Assembly: GCA_947443645.1 (NCBI GenBank)
Contig: CANEXF010000009.1
Coordinates: forward strand, 1 to 64,000
Source of the DNA: Comamonadaceae bacterium
Lineage (GTDB): Bacteria; Pseudomonadota; Gammaproteobacteria; Burkholderiales; Burkholderiaceae_C
DNA length: 64,000 bases
Reading direction: 5' to 3'
Part shown: one piece after another, positions 18,390 to 27,847 of the stretch
Layout: each line of letters begins with the position of its first letter
Position numbering within the stretch: position 1 is the first letter of the stretch
Notes under the pieces: generated by a model
What the model was told of the DNA's origin: nothing
Seen by the model: only the letters and a program-made list of their open reading frames with translations
Database searches by the model: none
Program-made: the position numbers and the translations under genes

Positions 18390-19313
18390 CTAGCTTTCCA
18401 GGCCGTCACTTATCTTCACGTTTTCGGACTTCAGCTCCAGCCCAGCGTCCTTGGCGGTTTCAGACAGCAAGACGGCAAAGTCAATGTTGTCATGGCCACG
18501 GCCCACCATGCGCGAGACTGATTCACGCGTCGCCGCTGCGGCCGGCATGGCCACGCCATAAGTCTTGGCCGCCGCCATGCCCAGGTCCATGTCCTTGAGC
18601 AGCAGCTTGGGCGTGAACGTGACCTGGTCAAACGTCAGATTGCTCAGCATGGGCGTCTTGTAACGGGTGTACATGGAGCCCAGCACCGAGTCGTTGATGC
18701 TTTCAAGAAACACATGGCGCGGGATGCCGGCTTTTTCGGCCAGCACCGTGATCTCGCACAGGTTCTGGATGACCACGCCAAACATGGTGTTGTGGGCGAT
18801 CTTCCAGACCCGGGCCAGCTCGCCCTCTCCGACCCACATCACCTTGCGTGCCATGGCTTGCAGGTAGGGCTCGGCCTTGTCGTACAATGCGCGCGGGCCT
18901 GAAGACACCATCAACAGTTTGCCGGCCTTGGCGACTTTGGCATTGCCTGAGACCGGCGTGCAAAGGTAAGCCACACCCAGCGCTTCAAGGCCTTCGCGAA
19001 TCTCGGCCGAACCTTCCTGCGAAATCGATGAGCTGTCCACCACCACCTTGGGCAGCAGCTTGCCCGCCACCAGACCGCCCTCGCCAAACAGTACCTGCTT
19101 GAGGTCGTCGGTGGTGGAGACCATGGTGAAGACTACGTCGCAGCCGGCCAAGTCCTGCTTGCTGGCTGCAATCGTGGCGCCATATTCCACCAGCGGCTCG
19201 GCCTTGGCCGCCGTGCGGTTCCAGACGCTTACAGGGTGGCCGGCCTTGAGCAGGCGTTTAACCATGGCCTCGCCCATGCGACCCAGACCAATCCATCCAA
19301 TCTTGTTTGTCAT
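18390..19313 (-). CDS. NAD(P)-dependent oxidoreductase, 3-hydroxyisobutyrate dehydrogenase family
   Basis: MTNKIGWIGLGRMGEAMVKRLLKAGHPVSVWNRT; start moved to ATG at 19313. Confidence 0.9.
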   Translation of the reverse strand: MTNKIGWIGLGRMGEAMVKRLLKAGHPVSVWNRTAAKAEPLVEYGATIAASKQDLAGCDVVFTMVSTTDDLKQVLFGEGGLVAGKLLPKVVVDSSSISQEGSAEIREGLEALGVAYLCTPVSGNAKVAKAGKLLMVSSGPRALYDKAEPYLQAMARKVMWVGEGELARVWKIAHNTMFGVVIQNLCEITVLAEKAGIPRHVFLESINDSVLGSMYTRYKTPMLSNLTFDQVTFTPKLLLKDMDLGMAAAKTYGVAMPAAAATRESVSRMVGRGHDNIDFAVLLSETAKDAGLELKSENVKISDGLES

Positions 19314-19544
19314 GCTTTTCTTTCGCTGCTGCCGAGGCGTACTCAGCAGGGGTTTTGTTGTAACTGCGCAGTTTGTCCGTCCCAACCGGGCTTGGCAAGC
19401 AGCGTGGCGCAATTCAGTTTTCCGTTGACTGAAACAACCAGTGCCCAGCTTCTGCTCACGGTCGTGGCGTTCACAGCGCGCGAGGCAACAGGCGTGAAGA
19501 CGCTGGCTTTAAAATTGCTCCCTCGACAACCCTTCAAGCGACTG

Positions 19545-20255
19545 ATGTCCCGCAAACCTGCCCTCGCCAGTCAATCGGCCCATGCCACCGGCACCACCCG
19601 CGCCAGCGCGGTTTATGACGCCTTGCGAACAGACATTCTTCATGGCGGCTTCAAGCCCGGTGAAAAACTCAAGGTCGAAGCTGTTGGCACACGCTATGGT
19701 GTGGGCGCCAGCCCTGTGCGCGAGGCACTGAACCGCCTGTCGGCGGAAGGCTTGGTGACACGCAACGACCAGCGCGGCTTCAGCGCCGCGGCGCTGCTCT
19801 GGGAAGACCTTGCAGTACTCACCGATACGCGCTGCAAGGTTGAAACCATCGCCCTGCGCGAATCCATCCATGCGCGCCATCAGGCCTGGGAAGACGCCCT
19901 GGTGCTGCTGGTGCACAAGCTGTCGCGCACACCCAGATCGCTGGCCAGCAGCCACTACGTGCCCAACCCTGAATGGGAGGCGCTGCACAGCGAATTTCAT
20001 ACGCGCCTGCTGGCAAACTGCCCGTCGCGCTGGCTCAGGGATTTTTGCGCCACGCTTTCCAGCGAGGCCTACCGTTACCGCCAACTCGCGGCGAGCCGCA
20101 ACTTCAGCAAACGCAATGAATTCTCCGAGCATGAGGCACTGTTCCATGCAGCGATAGAGGGTCGCGCAGATGATGCCGTGCAGTTGCTGGCCGAGCACTA
20201 CATGCGCACCACCACCTCGGTCTCAGAGAACGCCAGGCAACTGCAGATCGACTGA
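19545..20255 (+). CDS. GntR/FadR-type transcriptional regulator
   Basis: VYDALRTDILHGGFKPGEKLKVEAVGTRYGVGASPVREALNRLSAEGLV winged helix; FCD-like C-terminus; start chosen at ATG 19545. Confidence 0.9.
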   Translation: MSRKPALASQSAHATGTTRASAVYDALRTDILHGGFKPGEKLKVEAVGTRYGVGASPVREALNRLSAEGLVTRNDQRGFSAAALLWEDLAVLTDTRCKVETIALRESIHARHQAWEDALVLLVHKLSRTPRSLASSHYVPNPEWEALHSEFHTRLLANCPSRWLRDFCATLSSEAYRYRQLAASRNFSKRNEFSEHEALFHAAIEGRADDAVQLLAEHYMRTTTSVSENARQLQID

Positions 20256-20265
20256 GCGCCGCCCT

Positions 20266-21135
20266 TCAGGCCGGCAGCTTTCCAACCTTGTTGCTGAGCA
20301 CGCCAATGCCTTCAATCTCGATTTCTATGGTGTCGCCGTCAACCATCCAGACCGGCGGCTTGCGCGCGTAGCCAACGCCGGCGGGCGTGCCCATCACGAT
20401 CACGTCACCGGGCTCCAGCGTCATGCAGGCCGACATCATGGCAATCGTTGGAGCGATATGAAACACCATGTCTGTGGTGGATGCGCTTTGCATCACCCGG
20501 CCGTTCAGACGCGACTCGATGTGCAGGCCCATGCAGCCACGCGGAAGCTCGTCGGCCGTGACCAGATATGGGCCAAAGCCGCCGGTCTGGTCAAAGTTCT
20601 TGCCCACCGTCCACTGCGTGGTCTTGCGCTGGTAGTCGCGAAAGGTGGCGTCGTTAAAGCAGGCGTAACCAAACACCGCGTCCAGCGCGTCGGCTTCAGA
20701 AACGTTGCGCGTGGTCTTGCCAATCACCAGAGCCAGCTCGGCCTCATAGTCCAGCGCTGACGAGATAGGCGGGATGGGAATCGTCGCCCCGTGCGCGGCC
20801 AGCGAGGACGGGCCACGGAAAAAGATAGTCGGGTAATCGGCCACCGTGTTGCCGCCCTCGGCCGCGTGGTCGTGGTAGTTAACGCCCAGGCAGATGATCT
20901 TGCTGGGGCGCGGAATGCAGGGCAAGAGCTCGACCTTGGCTAGCGGTATCGCTTGCGCGCTAGCTGCGCGCTTGGCGATGGCGGCCATCAGGCCGGGCTG
21001 GCTGCTGGCCACAGCTACAAAATCGTTGATGCTCTCGGGCGCACTATCCATGCACGCACGCATATCGACCACGCCAGCGTCCAGCAAGACGCCGTAGCGG
21101 GTGTGCTGGTCGATTCTGTAACTGATTAATTTCAC
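20266..21135 (-). CDS. fumarylacetoacetate hydrolase family protein
   Basis: IICLGVNYHDHAAE; DYEAELALVIGK; GDVIVMGTPAGVGYARKP. Confidence 0.92.
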   Translation of the reverse strand: MKLISYRIDQHTRYGVLLDAGVVDMRACMDSAPESINDFVAVASSQPGLMAAIAKRAASAQAIPLAKVELLPCIPRPSKIICLGVNYHDHAAEGGNTVADYPTIFFRGPSSLAAHGATIPIPPISSALDYEAELALVIGKTTRNVSEADALDAVFGYACFNDATFRDYQRKTTQWTVGKNFDQTGGFGPYLVTADELPRGCMGLHIESRLNGRVMQSASTTDMVFHIAPTIAMMSACMTLEPGDVIVMGTPAGVGYARKPPVWMVDGDTIEIEIEGIGVLSNKVGKLPA

Positions 21136-21196
21136 GTTGACTACTTTCGGGTTGCGTTAAAAAATTCAAAGCCATGCGCTTGAGCGCGCGTGCGGC

Positions 21197-22150
21197 TCAA
21201 TCAACCTTGGCGCCGGTCTGCTGCACCACGGCGCTCCATTTTTTGGCCTCCAGCGCGATGTAGCTATCCAGCGTCGGACGGTCCATGCGAACAGCCTCCA
21301 GCGACTGGGCAGCAAAGCCTTCATTGATGCTGCGGTTTTGCAATATCTTGTTGATCTCGGTGTTGAGCCGGTCCAGCAGTTCGCGCGGCGTGCCGGCAGG
21401 CGCCAGCATCGCAAACCAGGTGTTGGCCTCGAAACCCGGGTAACCGAGCTCGGCAACCGTCGGCACATCGGGCAGCGCGCCGCTGCGCCTGGCGCTGGTC
21501 ACGGCCAGCGGCCTGACCTTGCCTGCTTTGGCGAGTTGCACCACGGGCGGGATGGAGGTCGAGCCCACAGGCACCTGGCCGCTGACAACCGCATTGGCTG
21601 CAGCGGCTGGCGAATAAGGCGCATGCAGGATGTCCACCTTGGCCAGGTTCTTGAACAGCAACTCGGCGCCAAGATGCGTGGTGGTGCCGTTGCCCGACGA
21701 GGCGTAACTGAGCTTTTCAGTCCTGGCCAGCTCCAGCAGTTCCTTGAGGTCGTTGGCCTTGACCGAGGGGTGTACATAAATGATGTTGGGTGACACGGCG
21801 GCCATGGCAACGCCTGTCAGGTCTTTGCCGACCTCGTAGCCGGCCTTGCTGTAGAGCGACGGGTTGACCGAGTAAGCCACGCTGTGCATCAAGAAGGTGT
21901 AGCCGTCAGGCGCAGCGCGCGCGACTGCCAGCGTGCCGATATTGCCGCCCGCACCAGGACGGTTTTCAATCACGACCGGCTGCCCCAGCGCTTCGGCCAA
22001 GGGCAGCGACAGGGTTCGCGCCACGATGTCGGTCGAGCTGCCCGGTGGAAACGCCACGATGATCTTGATCGGCTTGTCCGGATAGGCGGCGTGGGCCAGG
22101 CCCATGGTCAGAGCCAGACCAGCAGCCCCCAAAAGCAAACGACGTTTCAT
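21197..22150 (-). CDS. Bug/TTT-family periplasmic receptor
   Basis: Signal peptide; YPDKPIKIIVAFPPGSSTDIVART; VIENRPGAGGNIGTLAVARAAPDGYT; start moved to ATG at 22150. Confidence 0.93.
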   Translation of the reverse strand: MKRRLLLGAAGLALTMGLAHAAYPDKPIKIIVAFPPGSSTDIVARTLSLPLAEALGQPVVIENRPGAGGNIGTLAVARAAPDGYTFLMHSVAYSVNPSLYSKAGYEVGKDLTGVAMAAVSPNIIYVHPSVKANDLKELLELARTEKLSYASSGNGTTTHLGAELLFKNLAKVDILHAPYSPAAAANAVVSGQVPVGSTSIPPVVQLAKAGKVRPLAVTSARRSGALPDVPTVAELGYPGFEANTWFAMLAPAGTPRELLDRLNTEINKILQNRSINEGFAAQSLEAVRMDRPTLDSYIALEAKKWSAVVQQTGAKVD

Positions 22151-22471
22151 GGCTAAACCCTCCGATTGAAGATCTTGTATCAATAAAGTTTAATCGATAA
22201 AAATAAACAATCAGCCAAAAATCGATTAGCGTAATCCCTCAAGCATGGCGCCAGAGCCGACCCAAAATGCCCCCGCCTGAAGCTCGCAAAATGGCTCTTT
22301 AAATGCCTGATCGGACGCCTTGGCCTCCAGCCGCGCTGCCGGGGGGCGCGCTGGGTGTATAAGCTAGTCCTTCTTGCGTCATGCGCCTGGTCTTTTCGGC
22401 CCGCGCATGCCAGCATCACATAGCACACGGTCAAGCGCACGCAAGCGCTTTAACAACAAGGAAAACCAGAC

Positions 22472-23191
22472 ATGGGCGCGCAGTGGAAAGCAAAAGGCAA
22501 GGAACTGGCTGCAAATGCCAGAGGCAAACTGTTTGGCCGACTGGCCAAGGACATCATGATTGCAGCGCGCAGCGGCGCCGATCCGGCTTCAAACGCGCGC
22601 CTGCGCCTGGTCGTCGAGCAGGCCCGCAAGGTCTCCATGCCCAAGGAAACCCTGGAGCGCGCCATCAAGAAAGGCGCCGGGCTCACTGGCGAGTCGGTCA
22701 ATTTCGAGCACGTGATTTATGAAGGTTATGCGCCGCACCGCGTGCCCTTGATGGTCGAATGCCTGACCGACAACGTCAACCGCACCGCGCCTGAAATGCG
22801 CGTGCTGTTCCGCAAGGGGCAACTCGGCACCTCCGGATCGGTCGCCTGGGATTTTGACCATGTGGGCATGATTGAAGCCGAGCCGACGGTCAAAGGCGCT
22901 GATGCCGATGCCGAGCTGGCAGCGATCGAAGCCGGCGCCCAGGACTTTGAGCCGGGCGAGGAAGAAGGCACGACCACCTTTTTGACCGACCCCGCCGATC
23001 TCGATCTGGTGAGCCGCGCGCTGCCCGCCCAGGGTTTCACCGTGCTGTCCGCCAAGCTCGGCTACAAGGCGAAAAACCCCATAGATCCGGCTTCATTGAG
23101 TGCCGCTGATCTGGAAGAAGTCGAAGCTTTTCTGGCCGCGATCGACGCGAATGACGACGTGCAAAACGTGTTCGCGGGTCTGGCCGGCTAG
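22472..23191 (+). CDS. yebC: YebC/PmpR family DNA-binding regulatory protein
   Basis: [72 protein letters not shown]. Confidence 0.93.
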   Translation: MGAQWKAKGKELAANARGKLFGRLAKDIMIAARSGADPASNARLRLVVEQARKVSMPKETLERAIKKGAGLTGESVNFEHVIYEGYAPHRVPLMVECLTDNVNRTAPEMRVLFRKGQLGTSGSVAWDFDHVGMIEAEPTVKGADADAELAAIEAGAQDFEPGEEEGTTTFLTDPADLDLVSRALPAQGFTVLSAKLGYKAKNPIDPASLSAADLEEVEAFLAAIDANDDVQNVFAGLAG

Positions 23192-23238
23192 ATGGGGCGG
23201 CGCAGCCCGTCAAGTCGGGCTGCACGACGCTCTGAAGA

Positions 23239-23487
23239 TTATTTATAAAACGCTTCAACCTTGCCCTTGAGCTTGATCAGCAAGGGATGGCCCTTGCGAT
23301 CCAGCGTCTTGCCTGCGGGCACCTTGATCCAGCCTTCGCTGATGCAGTACTCGGCGACATCCAGGCGCTCCTTGTCATTGAGTCGAATGCCAATATCGCG
23401 CTCAAACACGGCAGCGACGTGATGGGGGCTGCGCGGATCAATAGACAGATGGTCAGGCAGGGCTGGGCTGGTCGTGGTTTCGTTCAT
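23239..23487 (-). CDS. DUF3297 family protein
   Basis: LPDHLSIDPRSPHHVAAVFERDIGIRLNDKERLDVAEYCISEGWIKVPAGKTLDRKG. Confidence 0.85.
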   Translation of the reverse strand: MNETTTSPALPDHLSIDPRSPHHVAAVFERDIGIRLNDKERLDVAEYCISEGWIKVPAGKTLDRKGHPLLIKLKGKVEAFYK

Positions 23488-23619
23488 GGGTGTGATTTTT
23501 TCAATTAAGGCTAAACGGCCGATTTTCCCGGATTTGGCGCGTGGCCAGTCCGAATAGCCTGCCCGGGGCCCTAGTGTGACCGCAATCTCTGCCGCAATGC
23601 GCTGGCCGCGGTCATTGAG

Positions 23620-23650
23620 TTGCTACTGAATAAATAGCGCGCTGCGCTCG
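23620..23650 (+). repeat. 31-nt dispersed repeat, copy D
   Basis: TTGCTACTGAATAAATAGCGCGCTGCGCTCG. Confidence 0.65.
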
Positions 23651-23777
23651 CCCTTATTGCGCAAAAGACTGATTTGACACTTAAAAAACGCTTGATGCTG
23701 CGGCCCTTGAAGGCCGACTCGGGGCCGCCAGCCTGGCGCTGCAAACAGCGCCGGCTGACGTTCAGACGCCCAGGCGA

Positions 23778-24761
23778 TCAGTCAAGCTTGACTCCGGCCT
23801 GGCGAACGACCTGGCCCCACTTGGCGGAATCGGTCTTGATGAAAGCGGCAAATTCAGCCGGTGTGGTGGCCTTGAGCTCACCACCATAGGAGCGCCATTT
23901 TTCCGCCAGTTGCTGGTTTTGCGTGGCCTTTTGCATGGCCGCGCTGATTTTGTCCACCATCGCCTTGGGTGTGCCGGCCGGCGCCAAAATACCTTGCCAG
24001 GCGACTGGCGTGTAGTCGGCTATGCCGGCTTCTGCAAATGTGGGAACGTCAGGAAAGGCCGGGTGACGCGTCTTGCCGGTAAGCGCCAGCAGCTTGAGTT
24101 TGCCTGCCCGGATGTTGCCCGCCGCTGCCGGCAGGGCGTCAAACATTACCTGCACCTGGCCGGCCAGCAAGTCGCTGTAGGGACTGGTGCTGCTGTAAGG
24201 GATGAACTGCAGCTTCACGCCGGCATTGAAGCCAAACCACTCACCCGCCAGATGGTAGTAGCTACCCGCGCCCAGCGTGGCCGAGGTGATGCTGGCGGGC
24301 TTGGCTTTGGCCTGCGCCACCAGCTCGCCTACGTTGTTGAACGGAGCCGAAGGCGTGGCGATCAGCCCGGTATTGAGCACGCCCAAAAGGCTGACTGGCA
24401 CGAAGTCTTTTTCAGCATTGAAAGGCAGCTTGTTGTAGAGGTGCGGCAGGACCGACAAGGTGCTGGTCGTGCCGACCAGCAAGGTGTAGCCGTCAGGCGC
24501 GGCCTTGGCCGCAGCGTCAGTACCAATGATGCCGGAGGCGCCAGGCCGGTTTTCAACAAACACGGTCTGACCCAGGATTTTCGTCAGCTCGCCAGCAATT
24601 TCCCGCGCATTGGCATCGGGACCGGAGCCGGCCGGGAAAGGCGCGATCAGGCGAATCGGCTTGTTCGGGTAGTCCTGGGCATGCACGCCGAAGGCGGCCG
24701 TCAAGGCCAGCGTGAGGGTGCTCAAGGTCGTCAGGACGGTGCGGCGGGTCAGGGTTTGCAT
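23778..24761 (-). CDS. Bug/TTT-family periplasmic receptor
   Basis: Signal peptide MQTLTRRTVLTTLSTLTLALTAAFGVHA; YPNKPIRLIAPFPAGSGPDANAREI; start moved to ATG at 24761. Confidence 0.92.
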   Translation of the reverse strand: MQTLTRRTVLTTLSTLTLALTAAFGVHAQDYPNKPIRLIAPFPAGSGPDANAREIAGELTKILGQTVFVENRPGASGIIGTDAAAKAAPDGYTLLVGTTSTLSVLPHLYNKLPFNAEKDFVPVSLLGVLNTGLIATPSAPFNNVGELVAQAKAKPASITSATLGAGSYYHLAGEWFGFNAGVKLQFIPYSSTSPYSDLLAGQVQVMFDALPAAAGNIRAGKLKLLALTGKTRHPAFPDVPTFAEAGIADYTPVAWQGILAPAGTPKAMVDKISAAMQKATQNQQLAEKWRSYGGELKATTPAEFAAFIKTDSAKWGQVVRQAGVKLD

Positions 24762-24936
24762 CTTGTCTCCAGTGCGAAGGCTTATAAAAATTGAATCTGA
24801 GAACAACCAGTCTGGCTGTGGCGTGGATTCTTTATTAAATTAAACTAATTGTCAAATTATAAGAATTCAATGCTTTTATTTGTTTTTTGATGCAGAATCG
24901 GCAGCTGGTTTTTAAGCCTGAAACAACGGGGACAAC

Positions 24937-25533
24937 ATGACTCAATCGACTTCAGCTTCGGTCTCAGCCTTGCAGGGCTTGGGCTCGCTGGTATTTAGCC
25001 ACATGGGCTTTTACGTGCGCGACCTGGAGCGCATGGCACGCTTTTACAAGGAAGTGATGTGCTTTACTGAAACCGACCGGGGTGACCTGGGCACGGTGCA
25101 ACTGGTGTTTTTAAGCCGGGACCCGACGGAACACCACCAGGTGGTGCTGGCGACCGGCAGGCCCGAGGCGCTGGGCTTTAGCGTGATCAACCAGATCTCT
25201 TTTCGCGTGCCAGACCTGGCCACGCTTCGGCTGGTGCGCGACCGCGTCGCCGCCGATCCCGACGTGACCGATCTGCTGTGCGCCACACATGGCAATGCTG
25301 TGTCGATTTACTTCCGCGACCCCGAAGGCAATCGCCTGGAAGTGTTTCTGGACACGCCCTGGTACTGCGAGCAACCGCTGCGCGAACCGATCAGCCTGGA
25401 CCAGCCGGACGAAGCCATCATGGCCAGAGCCGAGGCGATCGCGCGCAGTCGGCCGCGCTTTCAGTCGCGTGCCGAATGGCAGGCCAGGATGGCGCGCCTG
25501 ATGGGCGTGACAAACCCGGGGACCAAGGCATGA
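24937..25533 (+). CDS. short VOC-family (glyoxalase/type I extradiol-fold) protein
   Basis: SHMGFYVRDLERMARFYKEVM; HHQVVLATGRP; GNRLEVFLDTPWY. Confidence 0.9.
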   Translation: MTQSTSASVSALQGLGSLVFSHMGFYVRDLERMARFYKEVMCFTETDRGDLGTVQLVFLSRDPTEHHQVVLATGRPEALGFSVINQISFRVPDLATLRLVRDRVAADPDVTDLLCATHGNAVSIYFRDPEGNRLEVFLDTPWYCEQPLREPISLDQPDEAIMARAEAIARSRPRFQSRAEWQARMARLMGVTNPGTKA

Positions 25534-27038
25534 GCACCACGGCTGACATGAGCGCCCAGCTGTTTGACGTTGCCATCATCGGCTACGGCCCGGCCGGCGT
25601 CACCTTGGCCAACCTGCTGGGTCAGGCGGGCCTGTCGGTCTGCGTGCTTGAAAAAGAAGCGGCCATCTACCCGCTGCCGCGCGCGATTCACTTTGACGGT
25701 GAGGTGATGCGGATTTTCCAGTCGGCCGGACTGCGACCGCAGATCGAAGCCATCTCGCGGCCAGGCCTCAAGGGCATGCACTTTCTCAATGCCAGCGGCG
25801 AAACCCTCTTGATTCGCGGCGGAACCAACGCCCATGGCCCACACGGCTGCGCCAACAATTACTACTTTCACCAGCCTGAGCTGGAGCAGGTGCTGCGTGA
25901 TGGCGTGAAGCGGTTTGCACAGGTCCGGGTTTGTCTGGAGCACGAGGTCACCCAGATCACGCAAACACCCGAGCAGGTGCAACTGGAAGTGCGCGATCTG
26001 CAGGCCGGCAGCAGCGGTCAGGTACGCGCACGCTATGTGGTCGGCTGCGACGGCGCACGTTCACTGGTACGCAAGGAAATTGGCAGCCCCATGAAAGACC
26101 TGGGTCTGCATCAACCCTGGCTGGTGTTTGACGTGATCCTCAAAAAGGGCGCGCCGGCCCTGCCCGACCACACCGTGCAGCACTGCGACCCGGCCCGACC
26201 GATGACGTATTGCAACGTGACCGGAAACCGGCGCCGCTGGGAAATCATGCTGATGCCCGGCGATGACCCGGCCACACTGGTGCAGCCCGAGACCCTGTGG
26301 AAAATGGTCAGCCGCTGGCTCACGCCAGCACAGGCCGACATTGAACGCGCGGTGATCTACACCTTTCATTCGGTGATCGCCGAAGGCTGGCGTCAGGGCC
26401 GCCTGCTGCTGGCCGGTGATGCGGCGCACCAGACGCCGCCATTTCTCGGCCAGGGCATGTGCGCCGCGCTACGCGATGCCGCCAACCTGAGCTGGAAGCT
26501 TCAGGCGGTCCTGGCCGGCCGTGCGCCCGACAGCTTGCTGGACAGCTATGAGTCAGAGCGTTCGCCCCATGTCAATGAATTTATCGAACTGGCAGTGCGG
26601 CTGGGCGACATCATCCAGACCACAGACCCGGAGTTGGCGCGCGAACGTGACCAGCGCTTCAAGGCCGGGCAGCCCGAGATTTTCGAGTTCCCCTCGCCGC
26701 GGCTGGGCCCTGGCCTGCTCCTTGGCGATACCGCACCAGTAGGCCAGCCCTTTCCCCAGCCCATACTGGCAGACGGCCAGCTGCTGGACACCTTGCTGGG
26801 CGAACGCTTTGCGGTCATTGGGCGCCAAGCGCTGCTGTCTAGCGTGACAGCGGCCACGCGACAGCTCTGGCAGCAGGCTGATGTGGTGCAGCTGCCAGCC
26901 GCCGACCCCAGCTTGTCGGCCTGGCTCGACGAGCAGCATGTCGACGCGGTGGTGCTCAGGCCGGACCGCTACATTATGGGCATGGCTACTTCGCCGAAAG
27001 AGCTGGAAACAATCACAGCCCGCATGCCTTGCCTCTAA
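25530..27038 (+). CDS. FAD-dependent monooxygenase, MhpA-like
   Basis: GYGPAGVTLANLLGQAGLSVCVLEKE; GCDGARSLVR; LLAGDAAHQTPPFLGQGMCAALRDAANLSWKL; ATGA overlap with VOC gene. Confidence 0.9.
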   Translation: MSTTADMSAQLFDVAIIGYGPAGVTLANLLGQAGLSVCVLEKEAAIYPLPRAIHFDGEVMRIFQSAGLRPQIEAISRPGLKGMHFLNASGETLLIRGGTNAHGPHGCANNYYFHQPELEQVLRDGVKRFAQVRVCLEHEVTQITQTPEQVQLEVRDLQAGSSGQVRARYVVGCDGARSLVRKEIGSPMKDLGLHQPWLVFDVILKKGAPALPDHTVQHCDPARPMTYCNVTGNRRRWEIMLMPGDDPATLVQPETLWKMVSRWLTPAQADIERAVIYTFHSVIAEGWRQGRLLLAGDAAHQTPPFLGQGMCAALRDAANLSWKLQAVLAGRAPDSLLDSYESERSPHVNEFIELAVRLGDIIQTTDPELARERDQRFKAGQPEIFEFPSPRLGPGLLLGDTAPVGQPFPQPILADGQLLDTLLGERFAVIGRQALLSSVTAATRQLWQQADVVQLPAADPSLSAWLDEQHVDAVVLRPDRYIMGMATSPKELETITARMPCL

Positions 27039-27041
27039 CCA

Positions 27042-27794
27042 ATGACCGAAAAATCCCTGTCCAGTCTGGGCCGCATGCTCAGTGTGCTGGACCTGTTTTC
27101 AGACAAGCAGCTCACCTGGACGGCGGAAGCTATCACTGAAGCACTGCAGGTCTCGCTACCCACGGGCTACCGCTATGTGAAGATGCTGGTCGACGCCGGA
27201 CTGCTGCAACGCGCCGCCGATTCGCACTACACGCTAGGCGCGCGCATCGTTGTGCTGGACCACTACATCCGCATGGCCGACCCGGTGCTGCAGCATGCCA
27301 CGCCATTCATGGCCGAGCTGGTTGAAAAAACCGGCTTTGACTGCGTGATCTCCGCGCTCTACGGACAGCAGGTGCTGGACACCCATCGTGAATTTGGCAA
27401 GTCCCCGACCACCCTGAGCTACGGCCGAGGCCGACCGCGACCGCTGTTTCAGGGCGCAGCGCCCAAAGTCATACTGTCGTGCTTTTCTCCGGCGCAATTG
27501 CACAAGGTGTTTGACCAGCACGGCGAAGACATCGCCCGCGCCGGCTTGCCCAGCGACTGGCCCAGCTTTCGCAAGTACTACAGCGGCATACGCAAAGCCG
27601 GCCACTATTTCTCCAACGGCGAACTTGAAGCCGACCTGGCCGCCGTGGCTGCGCCCATGCAAAAATCCGATGGCACGATACTGGGCGCCATCTCGCTGGT
27701 CACCACCGTGCAGCGCATGGCGGTCATAGACATGCCCAAGCTGACACAACTCCTGATGCGCACAGCGCAAGAGATCACCAGCCGCATTCCCTGA
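27042..27794 (+). CDS. IclR-family transcriptional regulator
   Basis: SSLGRMLSVLDLFSDKQLTWTAEAITEALQVSLPTGYRYVKMLVDAGLL HTH plus IclR effector domain. Confidence 0.87.
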   Translation: MTEKSLSSLGRMLSVLDLFSDKQLTWTAEAITEALQVSLPTGYRYVKMLVDAGLLQRAADSHYTLGARIVVLDHYIRMADPVLQHATPFMAELVEKTGFDCVISALYGQQVLDTHREFGKSPTTLSYGRGRPRPLFQGAAPKVILSCFSPAQLHKVFDQHGEDIARAGLPSDWPSFRKYYSGIRKAGHYFSNGELEADLAAVAAPMQKSDGTILGAISLVTTVQRMAVIDMPKLTQLLMRTAQEITSRIP

Positions 27795-27829
27795 ATTTTT
27801 GATTTTTTTAATTTTTTAATTTTTTATTA
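27794..27829. repeat. AT octamer tandem tract (AATTTTTG ATTTTTTT AATTTTTT AATTTTTT)
   Basis: Direct reading of spacer between IclR gene and FAH-family gene. Confidence 0.85.
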
Positions 27830-27847
27830 ACCACAAAGGAGACATCC

